From the NCBI RefSeq assembly GCF_030758975.1, contig NZ_CP132359.1:4463528-4527527 (forward strand): a stretch of 64,000 nucleotides of DNA. Direction: 5' to 3'. The DNA comes from Bosea beijingensis. Its GTDB lineage: Bacteria; Pseudomonadota; Alphaproteobacteria; Rhizobiales; Beijerinckiaceae. A program made the position numbers and the translations under genes. This document shows positions 52,522 to 61,542 of this stretch, in pieces. Under the pieces are notes generated by a model that saw only the letters and a program-made list of their open reading frames with translations, had not been told where the DNA came from and made no database searches. The stretch's first letter is position 1. Each line of letters starts with the position of its first letter.

Positions 52522-54906
52522 GTGAACCACGATCCATCTCCCGAATTTCTGCGTTGGGCCAATGGCTATGGCGTCATCGAGCACTCGTCCGAAACCAGGG
52601 ATCGCGTCCGGGCCCTGGGGGCGCGGCTGATCGCGGCCGGCAGAACGACCGAAGTGGATGCGTATTACCGCTTGCTCGCGGCGGCGGACCGCCTCGCGTC
52701 GGCCGCCATGTGGGCCGTCGTCCACATGACCTATGCCCGAAGGATGGACCTCTCCGGCGCGCCTTTGCCGCCGGAGGCCTTCAAGGCCACACCGGAGGGA
52801 CATACCGGCGGCTCGCTCAATATGGTTCCCGCATTCGTCGGCTATCTCGTCGCCAACGCGATCACCGCGACGACGCGCTCCTGGCTCATGGGACAGGGGC
52901 ATTGCGTCGCCTCCATAGAGGCGATCAACGCCCTTACCGGCGACGTGTCCGCCGTCCAAAAGGGCCGCTACGATCGTAGCGAAGCCGGGCTTTCGAGGCT
53001 TGCCACCGACTTCTATTCCTATGCGATCGACGGAAACGGACACGCCTCGGTTCCGCTCGGAAGCCACGCCGGCCCCAACACGGCCGGTGCGATCTCGGAG
53101 GGAGGGTACCTCGGCTTTGCCGAGGTACAATACGTTCACATGCCGCTCCCCGGCGAGCGGCTGGTCGCGTTCTTGAGCGACGGCGCCTTCGAGGAACAAC
53201 GAGGTTCCGATTGGACGCCGCGCTGGTGGCGCGCCGAGGATTCCGGCATCGCGGTCCCGGTGATGATCCTCAACGGTCGCAGGATCGAGGAGCGAGCCCA
53301 AATCGCACAGCAGGGTGGCTCAGACTGGCTCGCCTCCCATCTGCGCCATAATGGGTTCGACCCTTTCACGATCGACGGGCGGGATCCAGCAGCCTTTGCC
53401 TGGGCGATCCTCACGGCGGAGGAGCGGCTCGAACGCTTCGCGGCCCGCCCGGACCGCCGCTATCCCGCGCCGATCCCCTACGTCATCGCCGAGACGGTCA
53501 AGGGCTTCGGGTTCCCTGGAGCGGGCACCAACGCCGCGCATAACCTGCCGCTCGGCGGCAACCCGTCGAACGACGAGGTCGCGCGCCAAGCGTTCAACGA
53601 TGCCGCGCGGTCCCTCTTCGTGCCGTCGGACGAGCTCGATCGTGCCATCGGCGCGCTGGCGGTTCACGGGAAACAGAACCGCCCGCCCGAGAGCCGGCAC
53701 CCGCTGGCGTTCCGGCACCCGCCCTCCCCTCGACTTCCTGAGCCCGATTGGACGAGGGCCGGCAGCCCGGCAGATTGCGCTATGCATGCGCTCGACCGGT
53801 GGTTCGTGCGCCTGGTCGACCACAACCCGGAACTGAGGCCGCGCGTCGGAAACCCCGACGAACTGCGATCCAATCACATGGGCGCTACGCTCGATCGCCT
53901 GCGCCATCGCGTGAACGTCTGCGAACCCGGGACCGCGGAGGCCGTGGACGGAGCGGTCATCACCGCTCTAAACGAGGAAGCGGTGGCGGGCGCGGCGCTT
54001 GCCAACAAAGGTGGCCTCAACCTGATCGTCAGTTACGAGGCCTTCGCCATGAAGATGCTCGGCGGCCTGCGACAGGAAATCGTCTTCGCCCGGCGACAGC
54101 GCGAGATCGGACGGCAGCCAGGCTGGATATCCGTGCCGCTCGTCGTCACCTCCCACACCTGGGAGAATTCCAAGAACGAGCAGTCGCATCAGGATCCCAC
54201 GATCGGCGAGGCACTACTCGGCGAGATGTCGGACACCGCACGCGTCCTGTTCCCGGTCGACGCCAACACCGCCATGGCCGCCTTGCGCTCGGTCTATGGC
54301 GGCCGCGGACAGGTGGCCTGCCTGATCGTCTCCAAGCGCGACATGCCGCATCGGCTCGACGCCGAGACGGCCACCCGGTTCGTGGAGGACGGCGCGGCCC
54401 ATTTCGAGGGCGTGCCGGACGCAGCCGACCTACAGATCGTCGCGATCGGCGCCTATCAGTTGGAAGAGGCGCTGAAGGCCGCCAGCCGACTTGGACGGCA
54501 CGGTCATCGAGTCCTGGTCACAGGAATCTGCGAACCCGGACGCTTTCGTCAGCCGCGCGATCCTATCGAGGCGGCCTTTACGGCAGGCGACGATGCAGTC
54601 GCGGCGTTGTTCCCGCCGGATCTGCCGCGCGTGATCGTGACCCATACGAGGCCTGAACCCATGCTTGGCCTGTTGCGGCGGCTGGACGGCGGACCACGGC
54701 GGACCACGGCGCTCGGCTATATCAGCCGCGGCGGCACGTTCGACGTGCCCGGGATGCTCTTCGCCAATCGTTGCTCGTGGGCGCATCTGGTGGATGCGGC
54801 GGCGCCGCTCGCTGGCTGGTCCCAAGTCGACTTGCTCACACCCGCCGAGCGCGACGCCATCAATGGACGCGGCGACCCGGCCCACCTCCTAATCTCAACG
54901 ACCTGA
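52522..54906 (+). CDS. xfp: Phosphoketolase (xylulose/fructose 6-phosphate)
   Basis: 794 residues from a GTG at 52522 with an AAAGG upstream. It is the standard size for the family. The thiamine-diphosphate domain shows 'GGSLNMVPAFVGYLVAN' and 'GQGHCVASIEAINALTG'; the pyrimidine domain has 'GGLNLIVSYEAFAMKMLGGL' and 'TSHTWENSKNEQSHQDP'. It cleaves xylulose 5-phosphate (or fructose 6-phosphate) with phosphate to acetyl phosphate plus glyceraldehyde 3-phosphate (or erythrose 4-phosphate). An acetate kinase gene is not in the window. Confidence 0.92.
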   Translation: MNHDPSPEFLRWANGYGVIEHSSETRDRVRALGARLIAAGRTTEVDAYYRLLAAADRLASAAMWAVVHMTYARRMDLSGAPLPPEAFKATPEGHTGGSLNMVPAFVGYLVANAITATTRSWLMGQGHCVASIEAINALTGDVSAVQKGRYDRSEAGLSRLATDFYSYAIDGNGHASVPLGSHAGPNTAGAISEGGYLGFAEVQYVHMPLPGERLVAFLSDGAFEEQRGSDWTPRWWRAEDSGIAVPVMILNGRRIEERAQIAQQGGSDWLASHLRHNGFDPFTIDGRDPAAFAWAILTAEERLERFAARPDRRYPAPIPYVIAETVKGFGFPGAGTNAAHNLPLGGNPSNDEVARQAFNDAARSLFVPSDELDRAIGALAVHGKQNRPPESRHPLAFRHPPSPRLPEPDWTRAGSPADCAMHALDRWFVRLVDHNPELRPRVGNPDELRSNHMGATLDRLRHRVNVCEPGTAEAVDGAVITALNEEAVAGAALANKGGLNLIVSYEAFAMKMLGGLRQEIVFARRQREIGRQPGWISVPLVVTSHTWENSKNEQSHQDPTIGEALLGEMSDTARVLFPVDANTAMAALRSVYGGRGQVACLIVSKRDMPHRLDAETATRFVEDGAAHFEGVPDAADLQIVAIGAYQLEEALKAASRLGRHGHRVLVTGICEPGRFRQPRDPIEAAFTAGDDAVAALFPPDLPRVIVTHTRPEPMLGLLRRLDGGPRRTTALGYISRGGTFDVPGMLFANRCSWAHLVDAAAPLAGWSQVDLLTPAERDAINGRGDPAHLLISTT

Positions 54907-54921
54907 AGGGCCGTCACGCTC

Positions 54922-56280
54922 ATGCTCACGCTCACCTCCCTCGGCGGCGCCGGTACGGTTACCGGCTCCAAGCATCTCCTTGCCCACAACGACACCCGCA
55001 TCCTGATCGATTGCGGCCTGTTCCAGGGTCTCAAGAACCTGCGCGATCTGAACTGGGAACCGCTGCCCATCGACCCGTCGAGCATCGATGCGGTGGTGCT
55101 AACGCACGCCCACCTCGATCATTCCGGCTATCTGCCGAGGCTGGTTCGAGAGGGCTTTCGCGGCAAGATCTTCGCGACCGCCGCCACGAGCGACATCGCC
55201 GAATTGATCCTGATGGACAGCGCCCACCTCAACGAGAAGGACGCCGAATACGCCAACAGGAAGGGATTTTCTAAGCACAAGCCAGCCCTGCCGCTGTACG
55301 GAAGCCATGATGCCGAGCGCGCTCTCGAATTCTTCACATCGGTTCCATTCGGCGAGGTCGTTCGGCTTCCCGGTGGCGCCACGCTGAGGTTCCGGCACGC
55401 CGGGCACATCCTGGGTGCCGCCACCGCCGATATCGAATGGGGCGGACGCCGTATCGCCTTCTCCGGCGACATAGGGCGCTATGACGACCCGGTTCTCCCC
55501 GACCCCGAAGCCGTGCCCGAAGCGGACTATGTTCTCGTGGAATCGACCTACGGCAACCGCGTCCATGACCCGGCCGATCCCACCGAAGCGCTCGGTGCGA
55601 TCGTCAAGAGAACGGTCGAGCGGGGCGGAACGCTGGTGATCCCGGCCTTCGCGGTCGGGCGCGCCCAATCGCTGCTCTACCATCTGTGGAAGCTCAAGAC
55701 GAATGGGCAGCTTGCCAACGTCCCGATCTACCTGGACAGCCCCATGGCGATCGATGCAACCAATCTGCTGCACGCCCATCGCGCCGACCATCGGCTGCCT
55801 GTGGAGGTGTGCACCGCCGTCTGTGCGGTCGCGACCTATACTCGGGACGTCGAGGGTTCCAAGGCGATCACGGCCAGCCCCTATCCCAAGGTGGTGATCT
55901 CGGCGAGCGGGATGGCGACCGGCGGGCGCGTCCTCCACCATCTCAAGGCGTTTGCCCCCGACTCGAAGAATACGATCCTGTTCTCCGGCTTCCAGTCTGC
56001 GGGCACTCGCGGCCGCGCCATGCTGCAAGGCGCACACGAGACCAAGATCCATGGCGAGTGGATCCCCGTCCAGGCGGAAGTCGCCGAGTTGTCGATGCTC
56101 TCCGCGCACGCTGACGCGAACGAATTGATGCGCTGGTTGTCGGGCTTTCGGCGCGCGCCAAGCCGCGCCTTCATCGTTCACGGTGAGGATGATGCTTCGG
56201 AAGCCTTGCGCGTGCGAATCGACCGCGAGCTCGGCTGGAACGCCACCATCCCTCGCATGAACCAGTCCTTCGACCTATGA
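54922..56280 (+). CDS. MBL-fold/beta-CASP RNA-processing nuclease
   Basis: 452 residues. The metallo-beta-lactamase motif HxHxDH is 'THAHLDHSGYLP' (61-72), and the beta-CASP part includes 'PAFAVGRAQSLLYHLWKL', 'SPMAIDATNLL', 'ASGMATGGRVLHHL' and the late 'SAHADANELMRWL'. The family (CPSF/Ysh1-like) cleaves RNA as an endo- or exonuclease with two zinc ions. Its stop overlaps the next start (ATGA), so it is co-expressed with the phosphorylase. Confidence 0.88.
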   Translation: MLTLTSLGGAGTVTGSKHLLAHNDTRILIDCGLFQGLKNLRDLNWEPLPIDPSSIDAVVLTHAHLDHSGYLPRLVREGFRGKIFATAATSDIAELILMDSAHLNEKDAEYANRKGFSKHKPALPLYGSHDAERALEFFTSVPFGEVVRLPGGATLRFRHAGHILGAATADIEWGGRRIAFSGDIGRYDDPVLPDPEAVPEADYVLVESTYGNRVHDPADPTEALGAIVKRTVERGGTLVIPAFAVGRAQSLLYHLWKLKTNGQLANVPIYLDSPMAIDATNLLHAHRADHRLPVEVCTAVCAVATYTRDVEGSKAITASPYPKVVISASGMATGGRVLHHLKAFAPDSKNTILFSGFQSAGTRGRAMLQGAHETKIHGEWIPVQAEVAELSMLSAHADANELMRWLSGFRRAPSRAFIVHGEDDASEALRVRIDRELGWNATIPRMNQSFDL

Positions 56281-57803
56281 CGATGCCCAACGATCCCGCC
56301 GTCACCCAACCGACGTTGCGAGCCAGGCGGCTACACCTGCACTCGCAGCACCAGGCGGTCGTCGTCATGCGGACCGACTGCCACGTCTGTCGCTCCGAGG
56401 GATTGGCCGCCCGATCACAGGTTCTGCTTTCCAATGGCGAGCGGCATGTCCAGGCGACGCTGTTCCAGGTCGAAGGGGACTCGCTCCTCGCCCTCGATGA
56501 GGCCGGGCTTTCCGAGACGGCCTGGGACCTTCTCGGCATCACGGAGGGCGAGGCGATCACCGTCAGCCATCCGCCCGCCATCTCGTCGTTGGCAAGCGTG
56601 CGCCGGCGCATCTACGGCAACCGGCTCGATGCGCAGGCGTTCTCCGCTATCGTCGGGGACGTGGTCGCCGGGCGCTACACCGACGTCCATCTCGCAGCCT
56701 TCCTGACGGCCAGTGCCGCGTTGCCGCTGAACGAGGGCGAGACGGCCGATCTGACGGATGCGATGGTCAAGGTCGGTGACCATCTGCGATGGGATGCACC
56801 GATCGTGGTCGACAAGCACTGCGTCGGCGGCCTTCCCGGCAACCGAACGACCCCGATCGTCGTCGCCATCGTTGCGGCGAACGGCTTGGTCATGCCCAAG
56901 ACCTCCTCCCGCGCCATCACCTCTCCGGCTGGAACGGCCGATACCATGGAGACGCTCGCGCCGGTCGATCTCGACATGGCGAAGCTACGGCGAGTGGTCG
57001 AGGCCGAGGGCGGATGCGTGGCATGGGGCGGCGCCGTGCACCTCAGCCCCGCGGACGACATCTTCGTTCGCGTCGAGCGTGAACTCGACGTCGACACCGA
57101 AGGTCAGCTCATCGCATCGGTCCTCTCGAAGAAGATCGCCGCGGGCTCGACCCATGTCGTCATCGACATCCCCGTCGGGCCGACCGCCAAGGTCCGCAGC
57201 GGCGAGGCCGCCGATCATCTCGCGGATCGCATGAGCGCGGTCGCGGCACGTTTCGGCCTCAGCGCGACATGTCTCCAGACCGACGGGGCACAGCCCGTGG
57301 GGCGAGGTATCGGCCCGGCCCTCGAGGCTTTCGATGTCCTCGCCGTGCTCCAGAACGCGCCCGATGCCCCCGACGATCTGCGCCAGCGTGCCGCCCTGCT
57401 CGCGGGCGCGGCCCTTGAGATCGGTGGCAAGGCCGAACAAGGACGCGGCACCGTGATGGCCCTTGAAACGTTGAGCAGCGGCAAGGCCTGGACGAAGTTC
57501 GAGGCAATCTGCCGGGCGCAGGGCGGGTTGCGCGCACCGCCAAAGGCATCGAGCGTCCACGCGCTCGTCGCCCCAAGCGCTGGTCGCGTGGTTCATATCG
57601 ACAACCGCAAGGTCGCCAGGCTTGCCAAGCTGGCGGGAGCGCCGGAGGCCAAGGCCGCGGGCGTCCATATGGAGGTCCGGTTGGGCGCGACGATCGACAG
57701 GGGCCAGCCCCTCCTGCATGTCCACGCCGAAACGGCTTCGGAATTATCCTACGCGCTCGACTACGCCTCGCGTGCCGGAGACATCGTCAAGGTCGAGCCG
57801 TGA
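56277..57803 (+). CDS. deoA: Thymidine/AMP-phosphorylase-type nucleoside phosphorylase
   Basis: 508 residues, the length of the type 2 subfamily that includes archaeal AMP phosphorylases, with an added N-terminal domain of about 85 residues. The signature 'KHCVGGLPGNRTTP' is at 180-193 and 'SSRAITSPAGTADTME' at 210-225. The family splits nucleosides or NMPs with phosphate; the N-terminal domain favours the NMP-type reaction (to ribose 1,5-bisphosphate) but the substrate cannot be decided. Its stop overlaps the next start. Confidence 0.85.
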   Translation: MTMPNDPAVTQPTLRARRLHLHSQHQAVVVMRTDCHVCRSEGLAARSQVLLSNGERHVQATLFQVEGDSLLALDEAGLSETAWDLLGITEGEAITVSHPPAISSLASVRRRIYGNRLDAQAFSAIVGDVVAGRYTDVHLAAFLTASAALPLNEGETADLTDAMVKVGDHLRWDAPIVVDKHCVGGLPGNRTTPIVVAIVAANGLVMPKTSSRAITSPAGTADTMETLAPVDLDMAKLRRVVEAEGGCVAWGGAVHLSPADDIFVRVERELDVDTEGQLIASVLSKKIAAGSTHVVIDIPVGPTAKVRSGEAADHLADRMSAVAARFGLSATCLQTDGAQPVGRGIGPALEAFDVLAVLQNAPDAPDDLRQRAALLAGAALEIGGKAEQGRGTVMALETLSSGKAWTKFEAICRAQGGLRAPPKASSVHALVAPSAGRVVHIDNRKVARLAKLAGAPEAKAAGVHMEVRLGATIDRGQPLLHVHAETASELSYALDYASRAGDIVKVEP

Positions 57804-58318
57804 GGCTCGAGCTATGGCCTTCCACGCTGGCTTGTCCCGGGACGCAGGCGTTCAACGTCTACCAACGAACCATGCATTGGATCGTGCCGCTCCTTTGCAT
57901 CATCCAGGTGCCGACGGCCTGGGCGATCCAGCGCACGCACCTGGCGCACGGCTTCCTCAAGCCTGCTCCCATCGACTTGTTCCTGCATCAGGTTCACGCC
58001 TGGAGCGGATGGCTGATCCTGCTGATGGCGCTGCTACAGCTTGCGATCCGGCTCGTCCGCGGCAAGCCCCTTCCTCCCGATGGCACCTCGCGATTGGAAG
58101 CTCGGGTAGCTTCAGCCACACACATAGCGCTGTACGGCCTCTTGATCGCGCTGCCGGTGACCGGAACGATCGCGATGTATCTCACCTTCCGGGTCGCGCC
58201 TCTCCATAGATACCTGAGCTGGTTGCTCCTGGCATTGGTCCTCATCCACATCGTCGCTGCGCTCTGGCATCACCTCTATCGCCGCGACGACGTCTTGCGC
58301 AGGATGATCAAGGGCTGA
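57800..58318 (+). CDS. Cytochrome b561-type membrane protein
   Basis: 172 residues from a GTG overlapping the previous stop. Four transmembrane helices carry the conserved histidines ('RTMHWIVPLLC', 'LFLHQVHAWSGWL', 'ATHIALYGLLIAL' and 'LLALVLIHIVAALWHHL'), suited to two b-type hemes. It probably passes electrons between quinol and periplasmic acceptors. Its place in the series suggests it handles electrons released under low oxygen or redox stress. Confidence 0.8.
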   Translation: MRLELWPSTLACPGTQAFNVYQRTMHWIVPLLCIIQVPTAWAIQRTHLAHGFLKPAPIDLFLHQVHAWSGWLILLMALLQLAIRLVRGKPLPPDGTSRLEARVASATHIALYGLLIALPVTGTIAMYLTFRVAPLHRYLSWLLLALVLIHIVAALWHHLYRRDDVLRRMIKG

Positions 58319-58376
58319 TGAGGCGTGCCGTCGCCAGGAACCGGGCGTCGGAGATCGGCTCCGGAGCGGACGCACA

Positions 58377-59660
58377 ATGGACTCGTTGATCCCGCAGCTC
58401 GGCCTTGCTCTGGCCATCGGCTTGCTCGTCGGACTGGAGCGTGGGTGGCGAGAACGCGACACGCCCGATGGCGGCCGGACGGCGGGTATACGCACCTTTG
58501 GGATCTCTGGACTGCTGGGCGGCGTCGCCGCGGCCCTCAGCCTCAGCCTGAACACGCCCGCGGTCCTCATCGCCACGTTCCTGGCCTTCACCGCCGTCTT
58601 TGCGTGGTACCAGGCGCGCGAATCCATGCACGACGAGAGCTTCAGCGTGACCGGTGTCATCGCCGCTCTCGGCGTGTTCGCGCTCGGCGCCCTCGCGGTC
58701 ACGGGCGATCAACGCGTCGCGGCGGCGGGCGGAGCCGCGCTCGCGGCCGTTCTTGCCAGTCGCGATCTCCTGCACGGGCTGCTCAGGAGGATTTCCTGGA
58801 TCGAACTGCGCTCGGCACTCGTGCTCGCCGTGATGACCGCGATCGTCCTGCCCCTCCTGCCTGCGCGTACGATCGATCCATGGGGAGGCTTCAACCCCCG
58901 GCAAGTGTGGCTGTTCACGGTGCTGACGGCCGCGATTTCCTATCTCGGCTATATCGCCGTCCGGGCCCTCGGTACCGCTCGCGGCGTCCTGGTAGGCGGC
59001 CTGGCAGGCGCGATCGTCTCCTCGACCGCCGTCACCGTCGCGCTGGCGCGAACGGCGGCAGCGGGAGGAAGTCCCTGGCCGCTCGCCGGAGCGGCTGCGC
59101 TCGCCGCGGGCGTTTCCGTGCTGCGCGTGGCGGGGATCGTGACCATCGTCGCGCCATCGCTGCTCGGCGTTTCCGGCACCGCGATGCTTGCCGCGATTGT
59201 CGGCTTCGGGGCATCCGGCGCCCTCTTTCTGTCGCGGGGACGGGTGGACGGAGACGGTACGGAACCGCCCCGAAATCCCTTCGAGCTCGGACCGCTCCTG
59301 GCCTTCGCCGTGCTCTTCGGCGTCGTCTCGACGATCAGCGCCGTGCTGTCGATCGGAAGCAGCCGCGGAATGATCGCGACCTCCGCGATCTCGGGGCTTT
59401 TCGACGTGGACGTCGCCGTGCTCAGCGCCTTGCGGCTTCTCGGGCAGTCGGCATCGCCCGAGGCCGTCGGCCACGCTGTCCTGCTGGCGCTCGCGAGCAA
59501 TGCTGTCGGGCGCATCTCGGTCGCGATCGCAACCGGACCTGTCCGCTTCTGGTTGCCATACATCGGCGCCACGATCGTCGCGGCTGCGTTGGGTTACGCG
59601 GCATTCGTCACCTTGCCGCATTTCGAGTGGGCGGGCCTCCTGGGCACTCCGAATCCTTGA
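58377..59660 (+). CDS. MgtC/SapB-family DUF4010 membrane protein
   Basis: 427 residues with about 11-12 hydrophobic helices. The N-terminus 'GLALAIGLLVGLERGWRERD' is the MgtC signature, and the later part ('VALARTAAAGGSPWPL', 'IGSSRGMIATSAISGLFD') belongs to DUF4010. The function of the family is unknown, with proposals of ion or small-molecule transport. It starts 58 bp after the cytochrome gene. Confidence 0.8.
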   Translation: MDSLIPQLGLALAIGLLVGLERGWRERDTPDGGRTAGIRTFGISGLLGGVAAALSLSLNTPAVLIATFLAFTAVFAWYQARESMHDESFSVTGVIAALGVFALGALAVTGDQRVAAAGGAALAAVLASRDLLHGLLRRISWIELRSALVLAVMTAIVLPLLPARTIDPWGGFNPRQVWLFTVLTAAISYLGYIAVRALGTARGVLVGGLAGAIVSSTAVTVALARTAAAGGSPWPLAGAAALAAGVSVLRVAGIVTIVAPSLLGVSGTAMLAAIVGFGASGALFLSRGRVDGDGTEPPRNPFELGPLLAFAVLFGVVSTISAVLSIGSSRGMIATSAISGLFDVDVAVLSALRLLGQSASPEAVGHAVLLALASNAVGRISVAIATGPVRFWLPYIGATIVAAALGYAAFVTLPHFEWAGLLGTPNP

Positions 59661-59725
59661 TCGGGGTTAATTCGCGACGTCGGGCATTGCGCTAGCTTTG
59701 GGTCCGAGGATCCACCGTTGAGCGG

Positions 59726-60112
59726 ATGCGGACTTTGGCGAAGACCATTGCCGGACTGAGAAGAGCGCTGATCGTGGCGCTCGCGTTCGTGCTGATCGCG
59801 GTACCGACGATCAGCGCCCATCCCGTCCATTGCCTGGAGGAGCCGACGGCTGGGTTCTCCCAGGTCGACGCATCGAAAATCACAGCGAGCCAACACCAAC
59901 ATGGGCACGGCAACCCGGAGGCCGGAAGGCCGTCAGGTCCATGCTGCGCGGCGGCGTGCAACGCCTGCGGCATTACCATTGCAGCAGCCCCGAGATCCTC
60001 AAGCACCACCGTTGAGGCGGTCGCGTATCGCCGACAGGAGGAGCAACCCGGTGGCCTCGTGGCCCGTCCACCCCATGGCCCTCCTCGATACCGATCCGAG
60101 CGGTCCGTCTGA
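59726..60112 (+). CDS. Small exported cysteine/histidine protein
   Basis: 128 residues. A signal peptide ('ALIVALAFVLIAVPTISA') is followed by 'HPVHCLEE', a His-rich run 'QHQHGHGN' and the cysteine group 'CCAAACNACG'. The histidine and cysteine clusters suggest copper binding. It is the rightmost gene of the stress island and mirrors the exported protein at 45702-46049 at the other end. Confidence 0.6.
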   Translation: MRTLAKTIAGLRRALIVALAFVLIAVPTISAHPVHCLEEPTAGFSQVDASKITASQHQHGHGNPEAGRPSGPCCAAACNACGITIAAAPRSSSTTVEAVAYRRQEEQPGGLVARPPHGPPRYRSERSV

Positions 60113-60252
60113 CATCCAGGTCGTCCAGCTCAACGCATGTCTGCCAACAATCGTGACAATGCGCCTGATAACAAATGCGAGCATGTGGCCGATCGTTCTG
60201 ACTAGTGAGTGCGTCAGCTACCCCTAAGCGGCAGCTCAGGAGTAGCTATTTC

Positions 60253-60266
60253 TGAAAACGTTTACG
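60253..60266. promoter_or_regulatory. LacI-type operator, upstream copy
   Basis: TGAAAACGTTTACG, a near-palindrome centred on CG. With the perfect copy at 60316-60327 it forms a pair 63 bp apart (centre to centre, roughly six helix turns), suited to a looping LacI-family repressor. Confidence 0.65.
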
Positions 60267-60315
60267 GACGAAGTCAACGGTGATTTTTTGGGTTAGCGGC
60301 GCATTGGCGGCCAAT

Positions 60316-60327
60316 GAAAACGTTTTC
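60316..60327. promoter_or_regulatory. LacI-type operator, perfect palindrome
   Basis: GAAAACGTTTTC, the central-CG palindrome typical of LacI/GntR regulators. It lies 46 bp before the first codon of the broken transporter. The LacI-family gene at 61543 is the likely binder. Confidence 0.75.
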
Positions 60328-60373
60328 CGAATTAATGCGGGTGTTGATAAATTGAAGTTGGGATTGGGAAGTG

Positions 60374-61378
60374 CTGGCTCCAACGGGATTCCGCGCCGCC
60401 GGAGGCGCGGGTGAGGGCAACGTCTCGCGTAAACGAGCCGCAATCGCGACCGTGGTGGGAAACGCGCTCGAATGGTTCGATTTCGCGATCTATGCCTTCC
60501 TTGCGACCAGCATCGCGAAGAATTTCTTCCGGGCGAGAACGAAACGGCTGCTCTGATGAGCACACTTGTCGCTTTCGGGATTGGCTTCGTTGCCAGGCCG
60601 CTCGGAGCGGTCTTCTTCGGCAGGCTGGGTGATTCCCGGGGTCGCAAGCTCTCCCTGCTCATCGCTATGCCCATGATGGGCCTCGGAACGCTGCTGATGG
60701 GCATACTGCTGCCTTATGCGGCGATTAGAGTTAGGGCTCCGATACTGCTCGTCGTCGGCAGGTTGCCCCAGGGCTTCTCCGCCGGTGGAGAGCTTGGAAA
60801 CGGCGTTGCCTTCCTCGTCGAATGGACACCGGAAAGGCGTCGTGCGCTGTTCAGCAGCATGCAGCAATGCAGCACGATCTTCGAAACACTCGTTGGCTCC
60901 GGTGCAGCGGCGCTGCTGACGTCGACGCTGTCGACGCAGGATCTGGAGATCTGGGGCTGGCGCCTTCCCTTCAGGGGATGGCTGTCTGATCAAATCGGCC
61001 GCGAGCCGCTCCTTCTCATCGCGGCTGCTGCGTTCGTGGTCATTCCGTACCCCGTGTTCAACATGCTCGTAACCCAGGCTTCGCCAACTTTGTCCTTCCC
61101 GGCGGTGAGGGGGCGGGGCTGCTTGTCACGATCTTCGCTGGCGTGGCTCCGGCGACGATGTCGGAAATGTTTCCGACCGATCTGCGCACCACCGGTATGT
61201 CGGTGGGCTATGGGCTCGCGACGGCGATCTTCGGCGGCTTCTCTACGTTCATCTCAACCTGGCTGAACAATCAGACTGGCTCGCCGCTATCGCCGACTTG
61301 GTATGTACCGGGGCGGCTGCCACTTCGACAGTGGTCATTCTGACCTTGCGGAATACGGCACATGATAAGCTGCGCTAG
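60374..61378 (+). pseudogene. MHS-type major facilitator transporter, degenerate
   Basis: Pieces of one protein are found in changing frames: 'ATVVGNALEWFDFAIYAFLA' (from 60374), then after a shift near 60530 'LVAFGIGFVARPLGAVFFGR' to 'LEIWGWRLPF', then an internal deletion to 'GWLSDQIGREPLLLIAA'. After a second shift near 61100 comes 'GVAPATMSEMFPTDLRTTG', and a last shift precedes 'TVVILTLRNTAHDKLR' and the stop at 61376. The family imports organic acids with protons. It lies behind LacI operators, so it was the transporter of the catabolic genes to the right. Confidence 0.85.
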
Positions 61379-61542
61379 CCGGAGTTGGTGCTGGCGTGGC
61401 GCTACCGTTGTTGCGCCGGCCCCTGTGCTGTTCTGAGGTCTATGTCGCGAGCGGGTTGCCATTCCTTCGTAAGCTATGCTTTGAGCGATTGTTCGGACCT
61501 CGACAGCCGCTGCCCCCATGGTCCGCAGACAATGGTTGATCA

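Noticed and set aside
55099..56181. 360-codon leftward frame opposite the MBL nuclease
   Set aside because: Antisense shadow; the sense gene has all catalytic motifs.
58308..59621. 437-codon leftward frame opposite the DUF4010 gene
   Set aside because: Arg, Asp and Gly rich antisense without a fold.
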